Positions 25,897-35,422 of a stretch of 61,202 bases of DNA are shown in pieces (the stretch's first letter is position 1; the number at the start of each line of letters is the position of its first letter). The notes below the pieces were generated by a model. The model was given only the letters and a program-made list of their open reading frames with translations. It ran no database searches and was not told where the DNA came from. Origin of the DNA: an uncultured Rhodospirillales bacterium (GTDB lineage: Bacteria > Pseudomonadota > Alphaproteobacteria > Reyranellales > Reyranellaceae). The position numbers were made by a program, and so were the translations under genes. The stretch spans positions 1-61,202 of the forward strand of contig CADECW010000024.1 of NCBI GenBank assembly GCA_902825855.1, written 5' to 3'.

Positions 25897-28578
25897 ATGC
25901 TCGACAAGACCTACGACCCCAAGGAGATCGAAGCCCGGCTGTACCCCGAGTGGGAGCAGGGCGGCGCCTTTCGCGCACACCCGGAATCGCCGGCGGCGCC
26001 TTATTGCATCGTCATTCCGCCGCCCAACGTCACGGGCAGTCTGCACATGGGCCACGCGCTCGACAACACCCTGCAGGACGTTCTGATTCGCTGGCGGCGC
26101 ATGAAGGGTGACGACGTCCTGTGGCAGCCCGGCACCGACCATGCCGGCATTGCGACCCAGATGGTGGTGGTGCGCAATCTCGAGCAGGAGGGCATGGGGC
26201 TCGCGGTTGAGGGGTTGGAGAGCCGCAACGACGCCAACAGGAAGCTGCTCTCCCGCGAGGAGTTCCTGGCCAAGGTATGGGAGTGGAAGGCCTACTCGGG
26301 CGGAACCATCACCAGCCAGCTGCGCCGGTTGGGGGCCTCGTGCGACTGGAGCCGCGAGCGCTTCACAATGGACGAGGGCCTGTCGGCCGCCGTGCTTAAG
26401 GTGTTCGTCGATCTCTACAAGGCAGGGCTGATCTACAAGGACAACCGGCTGGTCAACTGGGATCCCAAGATGCTGACGGCGATCTCCGACCTGGAAGTCG
26501 AATCGCGCGAGGTGAAGGGCCATCTCTGGTACTTCAAGTATCCGATCGACGGCAGCGACGAGCACATCACCGTGGCCACGACGCGACCCGAGACCATGCT
26601 GGGCGACACCGGCGTCGCGGTGCATCCCGATGATCCCACGTGGAAGCACCTGATCGGCAGGCACGCCATCCTGCCATTGGTCGGCCGGCGCATCCTGATC
26701 GTGGCCGACGAGTATTCCGACCCGGAGAAAGGTTCGGGCGCGGTCAAGATCACCCCGGCGCACGACTTCAACGACTTCGAAGTCGGCCGCCGCCACAAGC
26801 TCGAGGCAATCAGCATCTTCGACAAGTTCGCGCGGCTCAATGACAAGGCGCCGGAAGCCTACCGCGGCATGGACCGCTTCGATGCGCGCAAGAAGATCGT
26901 GGCCGACATGGAGGCGCTGGGCCTGGTCGAGAAGATCGAGCCGCACACCCACACGGTGCCCTACGGCGATCGCGGCGGCGTTCCGGTCGAGCCCTTCCTG
27001 AGCGAGCAGTGGTATGCCGACGCCAAGACGCTGGCGCAGCAACCGATCAAGGCCGCCCGCGACGGCCGCGTGACCTTCGTGCCCGAGCGTGGCCGCGAGG
27101 AGTTCTTCCGCTGGATGGAGAACATCCAGCCGTGGAGCATCTCGCGCCAACTGTGGTGGGGCCATCAGATTCCGGCCTGGTACGGCCCGGACAAGAAGAT
27201 CTTCGTGGCGATGTCAGAGGCCGAGGCCAAGGTCGAGGCGCGCGCGCACTACGGCAAGGACGTCGCGCTCGAGCGCGATCCCGACGTGCTCGATACCTGG
27301 TTCAGCTCGGCGCTGTGGCCGTTCTCGACCTTGGGCTGGCCCGACGAGACGAAGGCACTCGAGAAGTACTACCCGACCAACGTGCTGGTGACCGGCTGGG
27401 ACATCCTGTTCTTCTGGGTCGCCCGCATGATGATGATGGGCATGTATTTCATGAAGGACGTGCCCTTCCGAACCGTCTACCTGCACGGGCTCGTGACGGA
27501 CGAGAAGGGCCAGAAGATGTCCAAGTCCAAGGGCAACGCCATGGATCCCTTGGAGCTAATCGACAAGTACGGCGCCGATGCGTTGCGCTTCACCATGACG
27601 TCGCTGGCCGCCAACAATGCCGGCCGGCTCCGCCTGGCGCCGGCGCGCGTCGAGGGCTCGCGCAACTTTGCCACCAAGTTCTGGAACGCGACGCGCTTTG
27701 CCGAGATGAATGGCGCGGCGCTGCCCAGGAATTTCGATCCGGCGACGGTCACGCTCACCATCAACAAGTGGGTGCTGGGCGAGCTCGCACGTGCCAACGT
27801 CGCGATCGACGACGCAATTGCCGGATTCCGGCTGAACGAGGCGGCAAGCGCGCTCTACGAGTTCATCTGGGGCATCGTCTGCGACTGGTACGTCGAGCTC
27901 TCCAAGCCCGTCCTGCAGGGCGAGGACGGGCCGGCGAAAGAAGAGACTCGCGCCGTCACCGGCTTCGTGATCCGTGAAACGGCCAAGCTCCTGCATCCCG
28001 TGATGCCTTTCATCACCGAGGAATTGTGGGACAAGCTCGGCCATCGCGCCGAGCACGGCTTGCTGATCGTCCAGCCCTGGCCGCAGCCTTCACCAACCGA
28101 TCCGGCTGCCGACGCCGAGATCGGTTGGCTGGTGATGCTGATTTCCGACATCCGTTCGGCGCGCTCGGAGCTGAACGTGCCGGCCGGCGCCAAGCTGAAA
28201 CTCCTCGTCGTCGGCGCCAACGACACCACCAGGCAGCGCATCGAGACACATCGCGCCGCGATCGAGCGGTTGGCGCGCATCGAGGGCATCGAGGCCGCGA
28301 TGGCCGCGCCCAAGGCGGCGCTGCAGCTCGTGGTCGGCGAGGCGACGTATGCGCTCCCGGTCGGCGAGGTCATCGACCTCAAGGCCGAGAGCGCGCGTCT
28401 GCAGAAGGAGATCAAGAAGCTGGGCGACGAGGTCGGCAAGATCGACGCCAAGCTCGGCAACGCCGCCTTCGTCTCGCGCGCGCCCGAAGAGGTCGTCGAG
28501 GAGCAGCGCGAGCGCCGCCAGGCGGCCGAGCAGACCCGCGCGCGCTTGAGCACGGCGCTGGAACGCCTGGGGGTCTGA
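25897..28578 (+). CDS. valS: Valyl-tRNA synthetase
   Basis: An 893-residue class I synthetase that charges tRNA-Val. The HIGH motif is PPNVTGSLHMGHAL and the KMSKS motif is KGQKMSKSKGNAMDP. The CP1 editing domain lies between them (TTRPETMLGDTGVAVHPDD), the anticodon-binding domain follows, and a C-terminal coiled-coil arm typical of ValRS spans about residues 825-893. The length is normal. ATG at 25897 follows GATAAGGCTCGG. It is essential and structurally intact. Confidence 0.98.
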   Translation: MLDKTYDPKEIEARLYPEWEQGGAFRAHPESPAAPYCIVIPPPNVTGSLHMGHALDNTLQDVLIRWRRMKGDDVLWQPGTDHAGIATQMVVVRNLEQEGMGLAVEGLESRNDANRKLLSREEFLAKVWEWKAYSGGTITSQLRRLGASCDWSRERFTMDEGLSAAVLKVFVDLYKAGLIYKDNRLVNWDPKMLTAISDLEVESREVKGHLWYFKYPIDGSDEHITVATTRPETMLGDTGVAVHPDDPTWKHLIGRHAILPLVGRRILIVADEYSDPEKGSGAVKITPAHDFNDFEVGRRHKLEAISIFDKFARLNDKAPEAYRGMDRFDARKKIVADMEALGLVEKIEPHTHTVPYGDRGGVPVEPFLSEQWYADAKTLAQQPIKAARDGRVTFVPERGREEFFRWMENIQPWSISRQLWWGHQIPAWYGPDKKIFVAMSEAEAKVEARAHYGKDVALERDPDVLDTWFSSALWPFSTLGWPDETKALEKYYPTNVLVTGWDILFFWVARMMMMGMYFMKDVPFRTVYLHGLVTDEKGQKMSKSKGNAMDPLELIDKYGADALRFTMTSLAANNAGRLRLAPARVEGSRNFATKFWNATRFAEMNGAALPRNFDPATVTLTINKWVLGELARANVAIDDAIAGFRLNEAASALYEFIWGIVCDWYVELSKPVLQGEDGPAKEETRAVTGFVIRETAKLLHPVMPFITEELWDKLGHRAEHGLLIVQPWPQPSPTDPAADAEIGWLVMLISDIRSARSELNVPAGAKLKLLVVGANDTTRQRIETHRAAIERLARIEGIEAAMAAPKAALQLVVGEATYALPVGEVIDLKAESARLQKEIKKLGDEVGKIDAKLGNAAFVSRAPEEVVEEQRERRQAAEQTRARLSTALERLGV

Positions 28579-28636
28579 GCAAGGTCGATCGAGCCTTCGG
28601 GCGCGCCATAGGTCATTGCAGATGACCAATTTCCGC

Positions 28637-28734
28637 GTCATCCCGAGCGAAGCCGTCCGAAGGACGGTACAGTCGAAGGACCTTTTCTTGGTAACGCATC
28701 GACAAGAAGAGGTCCCTTCGCCGGTCGGGATGAC
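28637..28734. repeat. Intergenic nested inverted repeat
   Basis: GTCATCCCGA (28637-28646) is perfectly repeated in inverted form as TCGGGATGAC (28725-28734). Inside it, GAAGGACCTTTTCTTG (28675-28690) pairs almost perfectly with CAAGAAGAGGTCCCTTC (28702-28718). The whole folds as a long hairpin with a loop of about 11 bases. Elements with this GTCATCCCGA...TCGGGATGAC shape occur dispersed in many alphaproteobacterial genomes. It may double as a transcription end for valS. Confidence 0.7.
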
Positions 28735-28774
28735 AGGGGGGCGATCGCTCCGGTAGAACTCGCTCGCCGGGCCG

Positions 28775-29248
28775 TCAGCGCAGCGGCTTGGTCCACCAGT
28801 TCGAGGCGATGGTGAGGTCCGACCGGCGCAGCATCTCGGTCTTGGCGAGATCGCGATCGGCCGAGACGACGACGACTTGCACGCCGCCATGCTCGTGGAT
28901 CAGGGTAGTGGCATGGGACAGCAGCGCCTCGCCGATGCTGAGCCAGAGGTGCGGCTCGGCGACGCTGAAGTCGTCGATCAGCCAGGTGTCGCCGCCCGGA
29001 TCGAAAACCGGCGGGTTGGGGGTTTTGCGCGCGACTAGGAACCCTTGGTGCCGGCTGCCCTCGACGGCGACCAGGAACAACGTGTCGGGGTCGGTCAGCA
29101 GCCTCGCGAACAACGCCTCCGTTGCCGCGGCAGAATGCGCTGACTTGTGCCAGAAAGTCGGTTGAAATTTCTGGAACTGCCGGCGGCTGCGCTCCACCAG
29201 CTCGACGGCTGCCTTTATGTCCGTGGTCTCGGCCTTACGGACATCCAC
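28775..29248 (-). CDS. GNAT-like acetyltransferase
   Basis: A 157-residue protein with an N-terminal MDVRKAETTDIKAAVELVERS, the usual beta1-alpha1 opening of GNAT enzymes, and a later VVVVSADRDLAKTEMLRRSDL resembling motif B. The acetyl-CoA loop is poorly conserved (SIGEALLSHAT in place of the R-x-x-G-x-G/A signature), so activity is uncertain. The GTG at 29248 is the only in-frame start that keeps the N-terminal strand. Confidence 0.7.
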   Translation of the reverse strand: MDVRKAETTDIKAAVELVERSRRQFQKFQPTFWHKSAHSAAATEALFARLLTDPDTLFLVAVEGSRHQGFLVARKTPNPPVFDPGGDTWLIDDFSVAEPHLWLSIGEALLSHATTLIHEHGGVQVVVVSADRDLAKTEMLRRSDLTIASNWWTKPLR

Positions 29249-29263
29249 GGGCAGCCACCGCCG

Positions 29264-30097
29264 CTATGACGCCTTGCGCAAGTCCGGCACATAGGGCCGG
29301 CTGGCGAAATGTTCCTGGTTGTCGCCGCGCGCGAAGCGCAGGCCGGCACGGCGCAGCGCGTCATCGTCCACAGCGTCGAGCGGCACGAAAAAGCGATCGT
29401 CGGTTTTGATAAAGGTGTCGTTGTCGACGCGATTGTAGCAGATCAGGAGGGTCCAGCGCCGATCCGACGAGCGGTTGGCGTCGGAGCGGTGGATGGCGTT
29501 GCAATGGAAAATCAGGGCATCGCCCTTGTCGAGCTCGCAATACTCGATCGGGCATTTCTCCAGGATGTGAGGCATGCGCTTGGGATCGACCTCGTTCTGG
29601 GTCGGCGACAGCGGCGTATGGTCGATGCGACCGAGCCGGTGCGAGCCAGTAGCGATCTGCAGGCAGCCGTTTTCGCGTGTCGTCTTGTCGAGCGCGATCA
29701 TCACCGAGAGGAGATCGGGCCTGAGGCATCCGTTGTAATACCAGTAGCCGTAGTCCTGGTGCCATTCCCAGGCGCCGCCGACCTCCGGTTCCTTGGCCGT
29801 GAGCTTGGACTGGTAGTGATAGACCGGCCCACCCAGCAGCGCCGCCGATGCGTCGACCATGCGACGGCAGCGCGCCGCCAGCCCATAGACGCTGTCGCCG
29901 GCACGGTTCCAGAGAGCAATGCGCGTCGAGCGTCCCTCGCCATCGCGCCGGTCGAGGATATTCTCGCGCACCGCCGGATCTTCCTCCATGGCGCGCGTCA
30001 GCAGGTCGATCTCGTCAGGCGCGAACAGGCCGCGCACATAGGTGAAGCCCTTGTCGTCGAACTCCGCCGTCTGTGCGACAGTCAGGATGCTGGGCAT
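29264..30097 (-). CDS. Phytanoyl-CoA dioxygenase family protein
   Basis: A 277-residue Fe(II)/2-oxoglutarate-dependent oxygenase of the PhyH family. The facial triad is readable as H-x-D in EWHQDYGYWYY and the distal His in FHCNAIHRSDAN, with an Arg nearby for 2-oxoglutarate. The substrate is unknown; the family hydroxylates lipids, amino acids and natural products. It is 14 bases downstream of the thiolase-like gene on the same strand, which suggests a joint role in an acyl-CoA or side-chain catabolic route. Confidence 0.9.
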   Translation of the reverse strand: MPSILTVAQTAEFDDKGFTYVRGLFAPDEIDLLTRAMEEDPAVRENILDRRDGEGRSTRIALWNRAGDSVYGLAARCRRMVDASAALLGGPVYHYQSKLTAKEPEVGGAWEWHQDYGYWYYNGCLRPDLLSVMIALDKTTRENGCLQIATGSHRLGRIDHTPLSPTQNEVDPKRMPHILEKCPIEYCELDKGDALIFHCNAIHRSDANRSSDRRWTLLICYNRVDNDTFIKTDDRFFVPLDAVDDDALRRAGLRFARGDNQEHFASRPYVPDLRKAS

Positions 30098-30111
30098 GGT
30101 TTCCTCGGACC

Positions 30112-31656
30112 CTAGATCGGGCGGAAGACGTTGCGGCCGCCCCGTTCGTTCACGGCCACTCTACGCCCAAGCTGCTCGTTCGTCAGCATGTCGGCTAGCA
30201 GGCCAGGATCGTCATCCCCGACGGCGATGAAGCGCTCGGCCGAAGCATCGAGCCGGCCGATGATGTAGGCCTTCTCCGGCGCTGCCTTGCCATAGGTGAT
30301 GCAGTAGGTCTCGATCGTGCCGCTCCCACCGGGCCTCGTCTCGACGCGCCGCCTGGGCGCGGCGTCGAGCTCGGCCTGCAGCTTCTTGGGATCGTCACGC
30401 CGCCACGGGCCTTTCGTCGGCTCGGTCGAGTAGAGGCCTGCCGAGTGCTTGGTGAGATAGTTTCCGTTGGCCGTCACCATGCCGAACGAGCCTGGCGCCT
30501 TGCGCACCACGTTCATCATCTCGGCGATCGAGTGGGTGACGTAGTTGTTGCCCGGGCCGCCGAAGAAGGGCAGGCCGCCGGTGACACTGATCGGCCGCGG
30601 ATCGTCGTCCGCAATGCCGATTTCCTTCATCGCCACCTCGACCGCCGAAGGGAAGCAGCTGTAGAGGTCGAAGGCCGCGACGTCGGCCGCCGTCTTCCCC
30701 GCCATGTCGAAGGCGACGCGCGCACAGCCCCGGATCGCCGGCGACGCATCGAGCCGCTCGCGTTCCGACACGACCCAGGTGTCGGTGCCGTCGGCACAGC
30801 CATGCAGGAACACCCAGCGTTCCTGGGGAATGCCCCATTCGCGCGCCTTCTCGACCGAGGTCATCACTACGGCGGCAGCCTGGTCGATGATGGCGTTGGC
30901 ATTCATCAGCCTGGGATAAGGGAAGCAGATCCAGCGATTGTCGTCGGAGATGGTCGCCAGCCGCTCGGCGCTATAGCCATCGCGGCGAGTCGCCAGCGGA
31001 TTGTCTTGCGCGACTGCCGCGAGGCGGGCAAACAAACGGCCCATCGCCGTCATGTGGCTCGCGACGTCGCGCTTCAACCCGCCACGGATTGCGTTCTCGA
31101 GCAGGGGATAGAAATGGATGGCGGCGCGAAGATCGTGCCGCGCCTCCTCGTCGGAAAAGCCGAAGCGCTTGTCGCCGATGCGCGTCGGCTCGCCACCTGG
31201 ATCCTCGTTATGGTCGATCTTCAGCCCGGCTTTGCGCGCGTTCTGGGTCGAGCGCAGCAACTCGGCACCGCAGATCAGCACCAGCTGTGTCTCACCGCGC
31301 GCGATCTCCTCGGCGAAGCGGTTGACAAGGTACTGGGGCGTGTTGCCGCCCTGGTGGGTGTAGATCAGCTGGCGCGGCGTGGCATGCAGGCGGTCGGCGA
31401 CGCCCTTCGGTGGGTTGCTGCAGCGGCCGAACGGGGAGGCGAAACGCGGACTGACGTCGGGAAAGAATTCCAGAACCGCCACCGCGTCGATGTTGCTGCC
31501 GAGTGCTTCCGGGCCAATCGATGCCGCGGTATTGCCGAGGGCCAGCCGCGCCGCCTCGGCGGCGAAGGCCACGTTCGAGCGTTCGCTCGACGGCGGGCTG
31601 GTCATGTCGGTGATCTGGCCGCAGCCGACCAGGATGGGCGTCCGTGGGTCGATCAT
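30112..31656 (-). CDS. Thiolase-like acetyl-CoA acetyltransferase family protein
   Basis: A 514-residue thiolase-fold protein of the SCP2/lipid-transfer-like group. The opening DPRTPILVGCGQIT and the segment ICGAELLRST are family marks. Aligned by eye, the position of the nucleophilic Cys in the usual CGSG motif reads QGGN here, and the C-terminal GHP region reads GGLPFFGGPGNNYV, so classical thiolysis is doubtful. It overlaps the CoA-transferase gene by four bases (ATGA), implying joint function on CoA esters. Confidence 0.85.
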   Translation of the reverse strand: MIDPRTPILVGCGQITDMTSPPSSERSNVAFAAEAARLALGNTAASIGPEALGSNIDAVAVLEFFPDVSPRFASPFGRCSNPPKGVADRLHATPRQLIYTHQGGNTPQYLVNRFAEEIARGETQLVLICGAELLRSTQNARKAGLKIDHNEDPGGEPTRIGDKRFGFSDEEARHDLRAAIHFYPLLENAIRGGLKRDVASHMTAMGRLFARLAAVAQDNPLATRRDGYSAERLATISDDNRWICFPYPRLMNANAIIDQAAAVVMTSVEKAREWGIPQERWVFLHGCADGTDTWVVSERERLDASPAIRGCARVAFDMAGKTAADVAAFDLYSCFPSAVEVAMKEIGIADDDPRPISVTGGLPFFGGPGNNYVTHSIAEMMNVVRKAPGSFGMVTANGNYLTKHSAGLYSTEPTKGPWRRDDPKKLQAELDAAPRRRVETRPGGSGTIETYCITYGKAAPEKAYIIGRLDASAERFIAVGDDDPGLLADMLTNEQLGRRVAVNERGGRNVFRPI

Positions 31657-32816
31657 TTCGTGACGGCCTTGATCTCGGCGTCGCTCAGTCCGGCTTCCGA
31701 CAGCACGCTCTTCGTGTGCTCGCCGAGGTCGGCGACCTTCGGTCCGCTCTGCACCGGCGAGCCGGAGAAGCGGAACGGCGGCGCCGGCGACTTATAGCCG
31801 CCGGCACTGTCCTCGATGGTGCAGAGCGAGCCGCGATGCTCGACCTGCGGGTCTTTCAGCGCTTCGGTGACGGTGAGATAGGGCGAGCAGGGCACGCCAT
31901 GCTTCTCCAGAGCGGCCACGCACTCCTTGACCGTGAGCGTCCGCGACCATGCCTCGAACTCGTCGACGAACTGGTCCCAGTTCATGCGCCGGTCGGCGTA
32001 TTTCTCGAAGCGCGGATCGGTCAGCCAGTCGCGCCGCCCGGCAGCCGTCGCCATGTCCTGAAAAGTGCGCTCGCTCGCCGTCGCCAGCATGACGAAGCCG
32101 TCCTTGGCTTCGACCGGCCCGTACATCGGCCGCGACGGCATCTCGAAGTCGAACTGGGCGCGGTTGACCTCGCCCAGAAGCATGCCGACCAGGGCCTCGA
32201 ACATCGACACATCGACCATCTGGCCCTTGCCCGTGACGTGGCGATGGTGCAACGCGGCCAGGATGCCGCCCAGCGCATAGGCGCCGCTGGCATAGTCGGC
32301 GACGAAGATGCCGCAATTGTCCGGGCGGTGGCGGCCCTGCTGGTAGAAGAGATGCGCCATGTCGTAGCCGGTCGAGGCGTGGATGACCGGCGCATAGGCC
32401 GGCCGCCCGGCTGCGGGCCCTGTCTGGCCGTAGCCCGAGATGGCGCCATAGATGATCTTCGGGTTGACCTTGGCGAGCTCGGGATAGTCGAGGCCCAACC
32501 GCTTCATGACGCCCGGCCGATAATTCTCGACCACTATGTCGACCGTTTTCACCAGCGCCTTCACCGCCGCAATCGCCTCGGGCTTCTTGAGGTCGAGCAC
32601 GATGCAGCGCTTGCCGGCGTTGAGCTGCCCGAACATGGTGCCGGCACCGTCGCGCTGCACCGGCCGACTGCGCATCAGGTCGCCCTCGGGCGATTCGATC
32701 TTGATCACGTCGGCGCCCATGTCGGCCAGCAGGCGCGTGCAATGGGGCCCGGCGATGGTGGTCGAGAAGTCGAGCACGCGCACGCCGTGAAGCGGTCTGT
32801 TGTCTGCTTCGGTCAT
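31653..32816 (-). CDS. CaiB/BaiF (class III) CoA-transferase
   Basis: A 387-residue CoA-transferase. The N-terminal GVRVLDFSTTIAGPHCTRLLADMGADVIKIE is the family signature. The probable catalytic Asp lies in FVADYASGAYALGG, and the C-terminal small domain is intact. Class III enzymes move CoA between carboxylic acids through an Asp-anhydride intermediate. The ATG at 32816 gives a standard start; a much longer upstream open frame is antisense noise. It is followed by the overlapping thiolase-like gene. Confidence 0.92.
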   Translation of the reverse strand: MTEADNRPLHGVRVLDFSTTIAGPHCTRLLADMGADVIKIESPEGDLMRSRPVQRDGAGTMFGQLNAGKRCIVLDLKKPEAIAAVKALVKTVDIVVENYRPGVMKRLGLDYPELAKVNPKIIYGAISGYGQTGPAAGRPAYAPVIHASTGYDMAHLFYQQGRHRPDNCGIFVADYASGAYALGGILAALHHRHVTGKGQMVDVSMFEALVGMLLGEVNRAQFDFEMPSRPMYGPVEAKDGFVMLATASERTFQDMATAAGRRDWLTDPRFEKYADRRMNWDQFVDEFEAWSRTLTVKECVAALEKHGVPCSPYLTVTEALKDPQVEHRGSLCTIEDSAGGYKSPAPPFRFSGSPVQSGPKVADLGEHTKSVLSEAGLSDAEIKAVTK

Positions 32817-32821
32817 TTCAA

Positions 32822-33727
32822 TCACCGGCCAATGAGGATGAGGACGACGCCTCCGATCACCAGGATGCTGCCCAGCCACTCGCCGGCCGATGGCCGCTCC
32901 TTGAGCACCAGATGCGAGGCGATGAAGGTGAAGACGAGCTCGATCTGGCCGACTGCCCGTACCAGCGCCGCGTTCTCCAGCGTCATGGCGAGGGCCCAGC
33001 CGGCCGAGCCCAGCACGCTGAAGATGCCGACCCAGATCGACGACCGCCAGTTGACCCAGACCTTGCCGAGCTGCGGGCGGTCGCGGCGCGCGAGGTAAAG
33101 GCCCATCAATACGACCTGAATGGTGTTCATGCAGGCCAGCACCGTGATCCCGCGCACCCAGAAGTCGCCGTCGGGAATGAGCTTTGAGGCTTCGCGGATG
33201 GTCCCGGCAGCGACGGCGAAGATCATCCCGGACAGGATGCCATAGAGCGCCCCTTTGTGGGTGAGGTCGGCCAGCACGTTGCGGACATTCGCAAACGAGC
33301 CGCGTACGCTCAGGATCGCCACACCGCCGAGGCAGACCAGGATTCCCATCCATGACAGCAGGTGCAGCGGCTCGTGGGCGATGAAGGTGGCGAACAGGGC
33401 AACGAACACCGTCTCAGTCTTGGAATAGACCGTGCCGACCGCGTAGTTGCGCAGCGAGAACGCATGGATCATGAGCGACGTCGCCACGATCTGCGCGACG
33501 CCCGCGATGGTGACGAGGCCCAGGAAGGCCAGGGTGATGGTCGGCAACTGCCGGCCGGTGCCGAACACCAGGAATGCCAGCGCCGCCAGGGCCAGGGGTG
33601 CGCCGTAAAGGTAACGGACGAAGTTGGCGCCATCGACGCTCAGCACCCCACGAATCTTCTGCTGCATCGTCGTGCGGATGTTCTGACACAGCGCAGCGAA
33701 GATGGTGATCGGTATCCAGAGCGGCAC
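32822..33727 (-). CDS. EamA/DMT-family transporter
   Basis: A 301-residue membrane protein with about ten hydrophobic helices in two EamA repeats, for example WIPITIFAALCQN at the start and SHLVLKERPSAGEWLGSILVIGGV at the end. Such proteins export or import small metabolites. I chose GTG at 33727 because GGGAGGAA sits five bases upstream and the hydrophobic first helix starts directly. An ATG 16 codons earlier is the alternative. It is 5 bases from the CoA-transferase start. Confidence 0.85.
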   Translation of the reverse strand: MPLWIPITIFAALCQNIRTTMQQKIRGVLSVDGANFVRYLYGAPLALAALAFLVFGTGRQLPTITLAFLGLVTIAGVAQIVATSLMIHAFSLRNYAVGTVYSKTETVFVALFATFIAHEPLHLLSWMGILVCLGGVAILSVRGSFANVRNVLADLTHKGALYGILSGMIFAVAAGTIREASKLIPDGDFWVRGITVLACMNTIQVVLMGLYLARRDRPQLGKVWVNWRSSIWVGIFSVLGSAGWALAMTLENAALVRAVGQIELVFTFIASHLVLKERPSAGEWLGSILVIGGVVLILIGR

Positions 33728-33802
33728 GGTTCCTCCCGGTTGCCAGTCTAGGGAATTGGCCGGGGAAATGGCCAAGGAATTGGTGGGTGTGCGACCGTGG
33801 TG

Positions 33803-34318
33803 TCAATTCCGCGGGTCGAGAGCGACGGCCATCAGAACTTCGTCATAGTAGCGGCCGCTCTGCTTCAGGGCGCGGATTTCATGTCCGTACGGGACGAACC
33901 CGCAACTGCGATAGAGCCGCCGTGCCGTCTCGTTTTCGGCGACGACGGTCAATTGAACCAGCTCGACGTGTTTACGGGCGTGATCGAGAACCGCTTCGAC
34001 CAGAGGTCTGGCAACGCCGGTACCACGCGCGCTGGCACGAACGTACATGCCCCACAGAAAGCCCTTGTGAGCCCGCTTCGGCCCGGCCTGGGTGCGGTAG
34101 CCGGCCATGCCGAGAAGGTCGGTCTCGCGGAAGGCGCCGAACACGTCCGCCTGCGCCAGAACCTCTTCGAACTGCTCCAGCGACTGCGAGCGCTCATGCT
34201 CGAACGTGCTGCCGAAAGCCTCCGGTGCCTGCTGAAGCGCCTCCAGCCGGATCTCTCGGTACAGGCCGGCGTCGGCCGGCATCAGGCGGCGAATCTGCAC
34301 TTGGGAACGATCTGTCAT
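33803..34318 (-). CDS. GNAT family N-acetyltransferase
   Basis: A 171-residue acetyltransferase with a clear acetyl-CoA region: LWGMYVRASARGTGVARPLVEA shows the R-G-T-G-V-A loop and following helix, and QLTVVAENETARRLYRSCGF is motif B. This is the RimI/YitI-like type acting on amines. It lies alone between two transcription units. Confidence 0.9.
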   Translation of the reverse strand: MTDRSQVQIRRLMPADAGLYREIRLEALQQAPEAFGSTFEHERSQSLEQFEEVLAQADVFGAFRETDLLGMAGYRTQAGPKRAHKGFLWGMYVRASARGTGVARPLVEAVLDHARKHVELVQLTVVAENETARRLYRSCGFVPYGHEIRALKQSGRYYDEVLMAVALDPRN

Positions 34319-34433
34319 CTTGCGTCGCAGCCTTACGTGCTCGGTCCGAAGCCTATGAATCGGTTCCGACCCTGAGTAAAGTCCGAGCCGTTTTCACAAC
34401 ATATGCTGTGGCGACGAGGGGAGGGAACGACAG

Positions 34434-35420
34434 ATGTCGCGGAAAGCGATAGGACGGCGAGACGTCGTCACGGCAGCACTCGCGTCACCTTTCCTGTCGT
34501 CGGCGGGCTGGGCGCAGGGCGCCTGGCCGACCAAGCCCATCCGCATCGTCGTCCCGTTCAATCCCGGTGGCGCGATCGACGCCTTGGTGCGCGTCATCGC
34601 CGACGGGTTGACGGCCAAGCTTGGCCAGCAGGTGCTGGTTGATCCGAAGCCCGGCGCCAACACCATCGTGGGCTCGGAGATCGTCGCCAAGGCGCCGCCC
34701 GACGGCTACACCTTCCTCATCACCACCAATTCCACGCACACCAACAATCCGTCCCTCTACGCCAAGCTGCCGTTCGATCCGGCCAAGGACCTGATCCCGG
34801 TGTCGCTGGTGTCGCTCGGCACCATCCTCGTCGTCGTCAAGGGCGATGTGCCGTACGGTGACCTGCGCGGGATGGCCAAGTGGGTGAAGGACCTGGGACG
34901 GCCCGCCACCTACGGAAGCTGGGGCATCGGCTCGAGCGGCCATCTCTACGGTCTGATGTTCGAGCAGGCACTGGGCGGCAAGTACAGCCATGTGCCCTAT
35001 CGCGGCGACGTGCCGGCCATCCAGGACGTGTCGAACGGCGGACTCGACATGACCTGGGCGAGCCCGACCAGTGCCAAGCCGCAGATCGACGCCGGCCGCG
35101 TCAAGCCGCTCGCTGTGGCGGGCTCCAAGCGCTCGGCCTCGATGCCGCACCTGTCGACCTTCGCCGAGCAGCTCGTCGCCGGCTTCGATCTCAGTCTTTT
35201 CGTCGCCGCCTATGCGCCCGCCGGCACGCCGGCCGAAATCGTCGACCGCATGTCACGCGAGATCAAATCGGTGATCGTCGAGCCGGCAGTCGCCGAGAAG
35301 CTGATCGCCCAGGGCCAGACACCTGTGGGTTCGACGCCCAAGGAACTCGGCGACATGCTGGCTCGCGAGACCCCGATCTGGGCCGAACTGATCCGGCTGT
35401 CCGGCGCCAAAGTGGAGTGA
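34434..35420 (+). CDS. Tripartite tricarboxylate transporter receptor (Bug/TctC family)
   Basis: A 328-residue periplasmic binding protein with a signal peptide ending near SAGWAQGAWPTK. The Bug-family start WPTKPIRIVVPFNPGGAID and the ligand loop GANTIVGSEIVAKAPPDGY are clear. No TctA or TctB membrane genes are near. The stop is two bases before the Rieske oxygenase ATG, so the ligand may be that enzyme's aromatic or carboxylate substrate. Confidence 0.9.
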   Translation: MSRKAIGRRDVVTAALASPFLSSAGWAQGAWPTKPIRIVVPFNPGGAIDALVRVIADGLTAKLGQQVLVDPKPGANTIVGSEIVAKAPPDGYTFLITTNSTHTNNPSLYAKLPFDPAKDLIPVSLVSLGTILVVVKGDVPYGDLRGMAKWVKDLGRPATYGSWGIGSSGHLYGLMFEQALGGKYSHVPYRGDVPAIQDVSNGGLDMTWASPTSAKPQIDAGRVKPLAVAGSKRSASMPHLSTFAEQLVAGFDLSLFVAAYAPAGTPAEIVDRMSREIKSVIVEPAVAEKLIAQGQTPVGSTPKELGDMLARETPIWAELIRLSGAKVE

Positions 35421-35422
35421 CC

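Noticed and set aside
32817..33353. Upstream extension of the CoA-transferase frame
   Set aside because: The extension is Arg/His/Pro-rich and antisense-like relative to the EamA gene's codons; the CoA-transferase signature begins right after the ATG at 32816.
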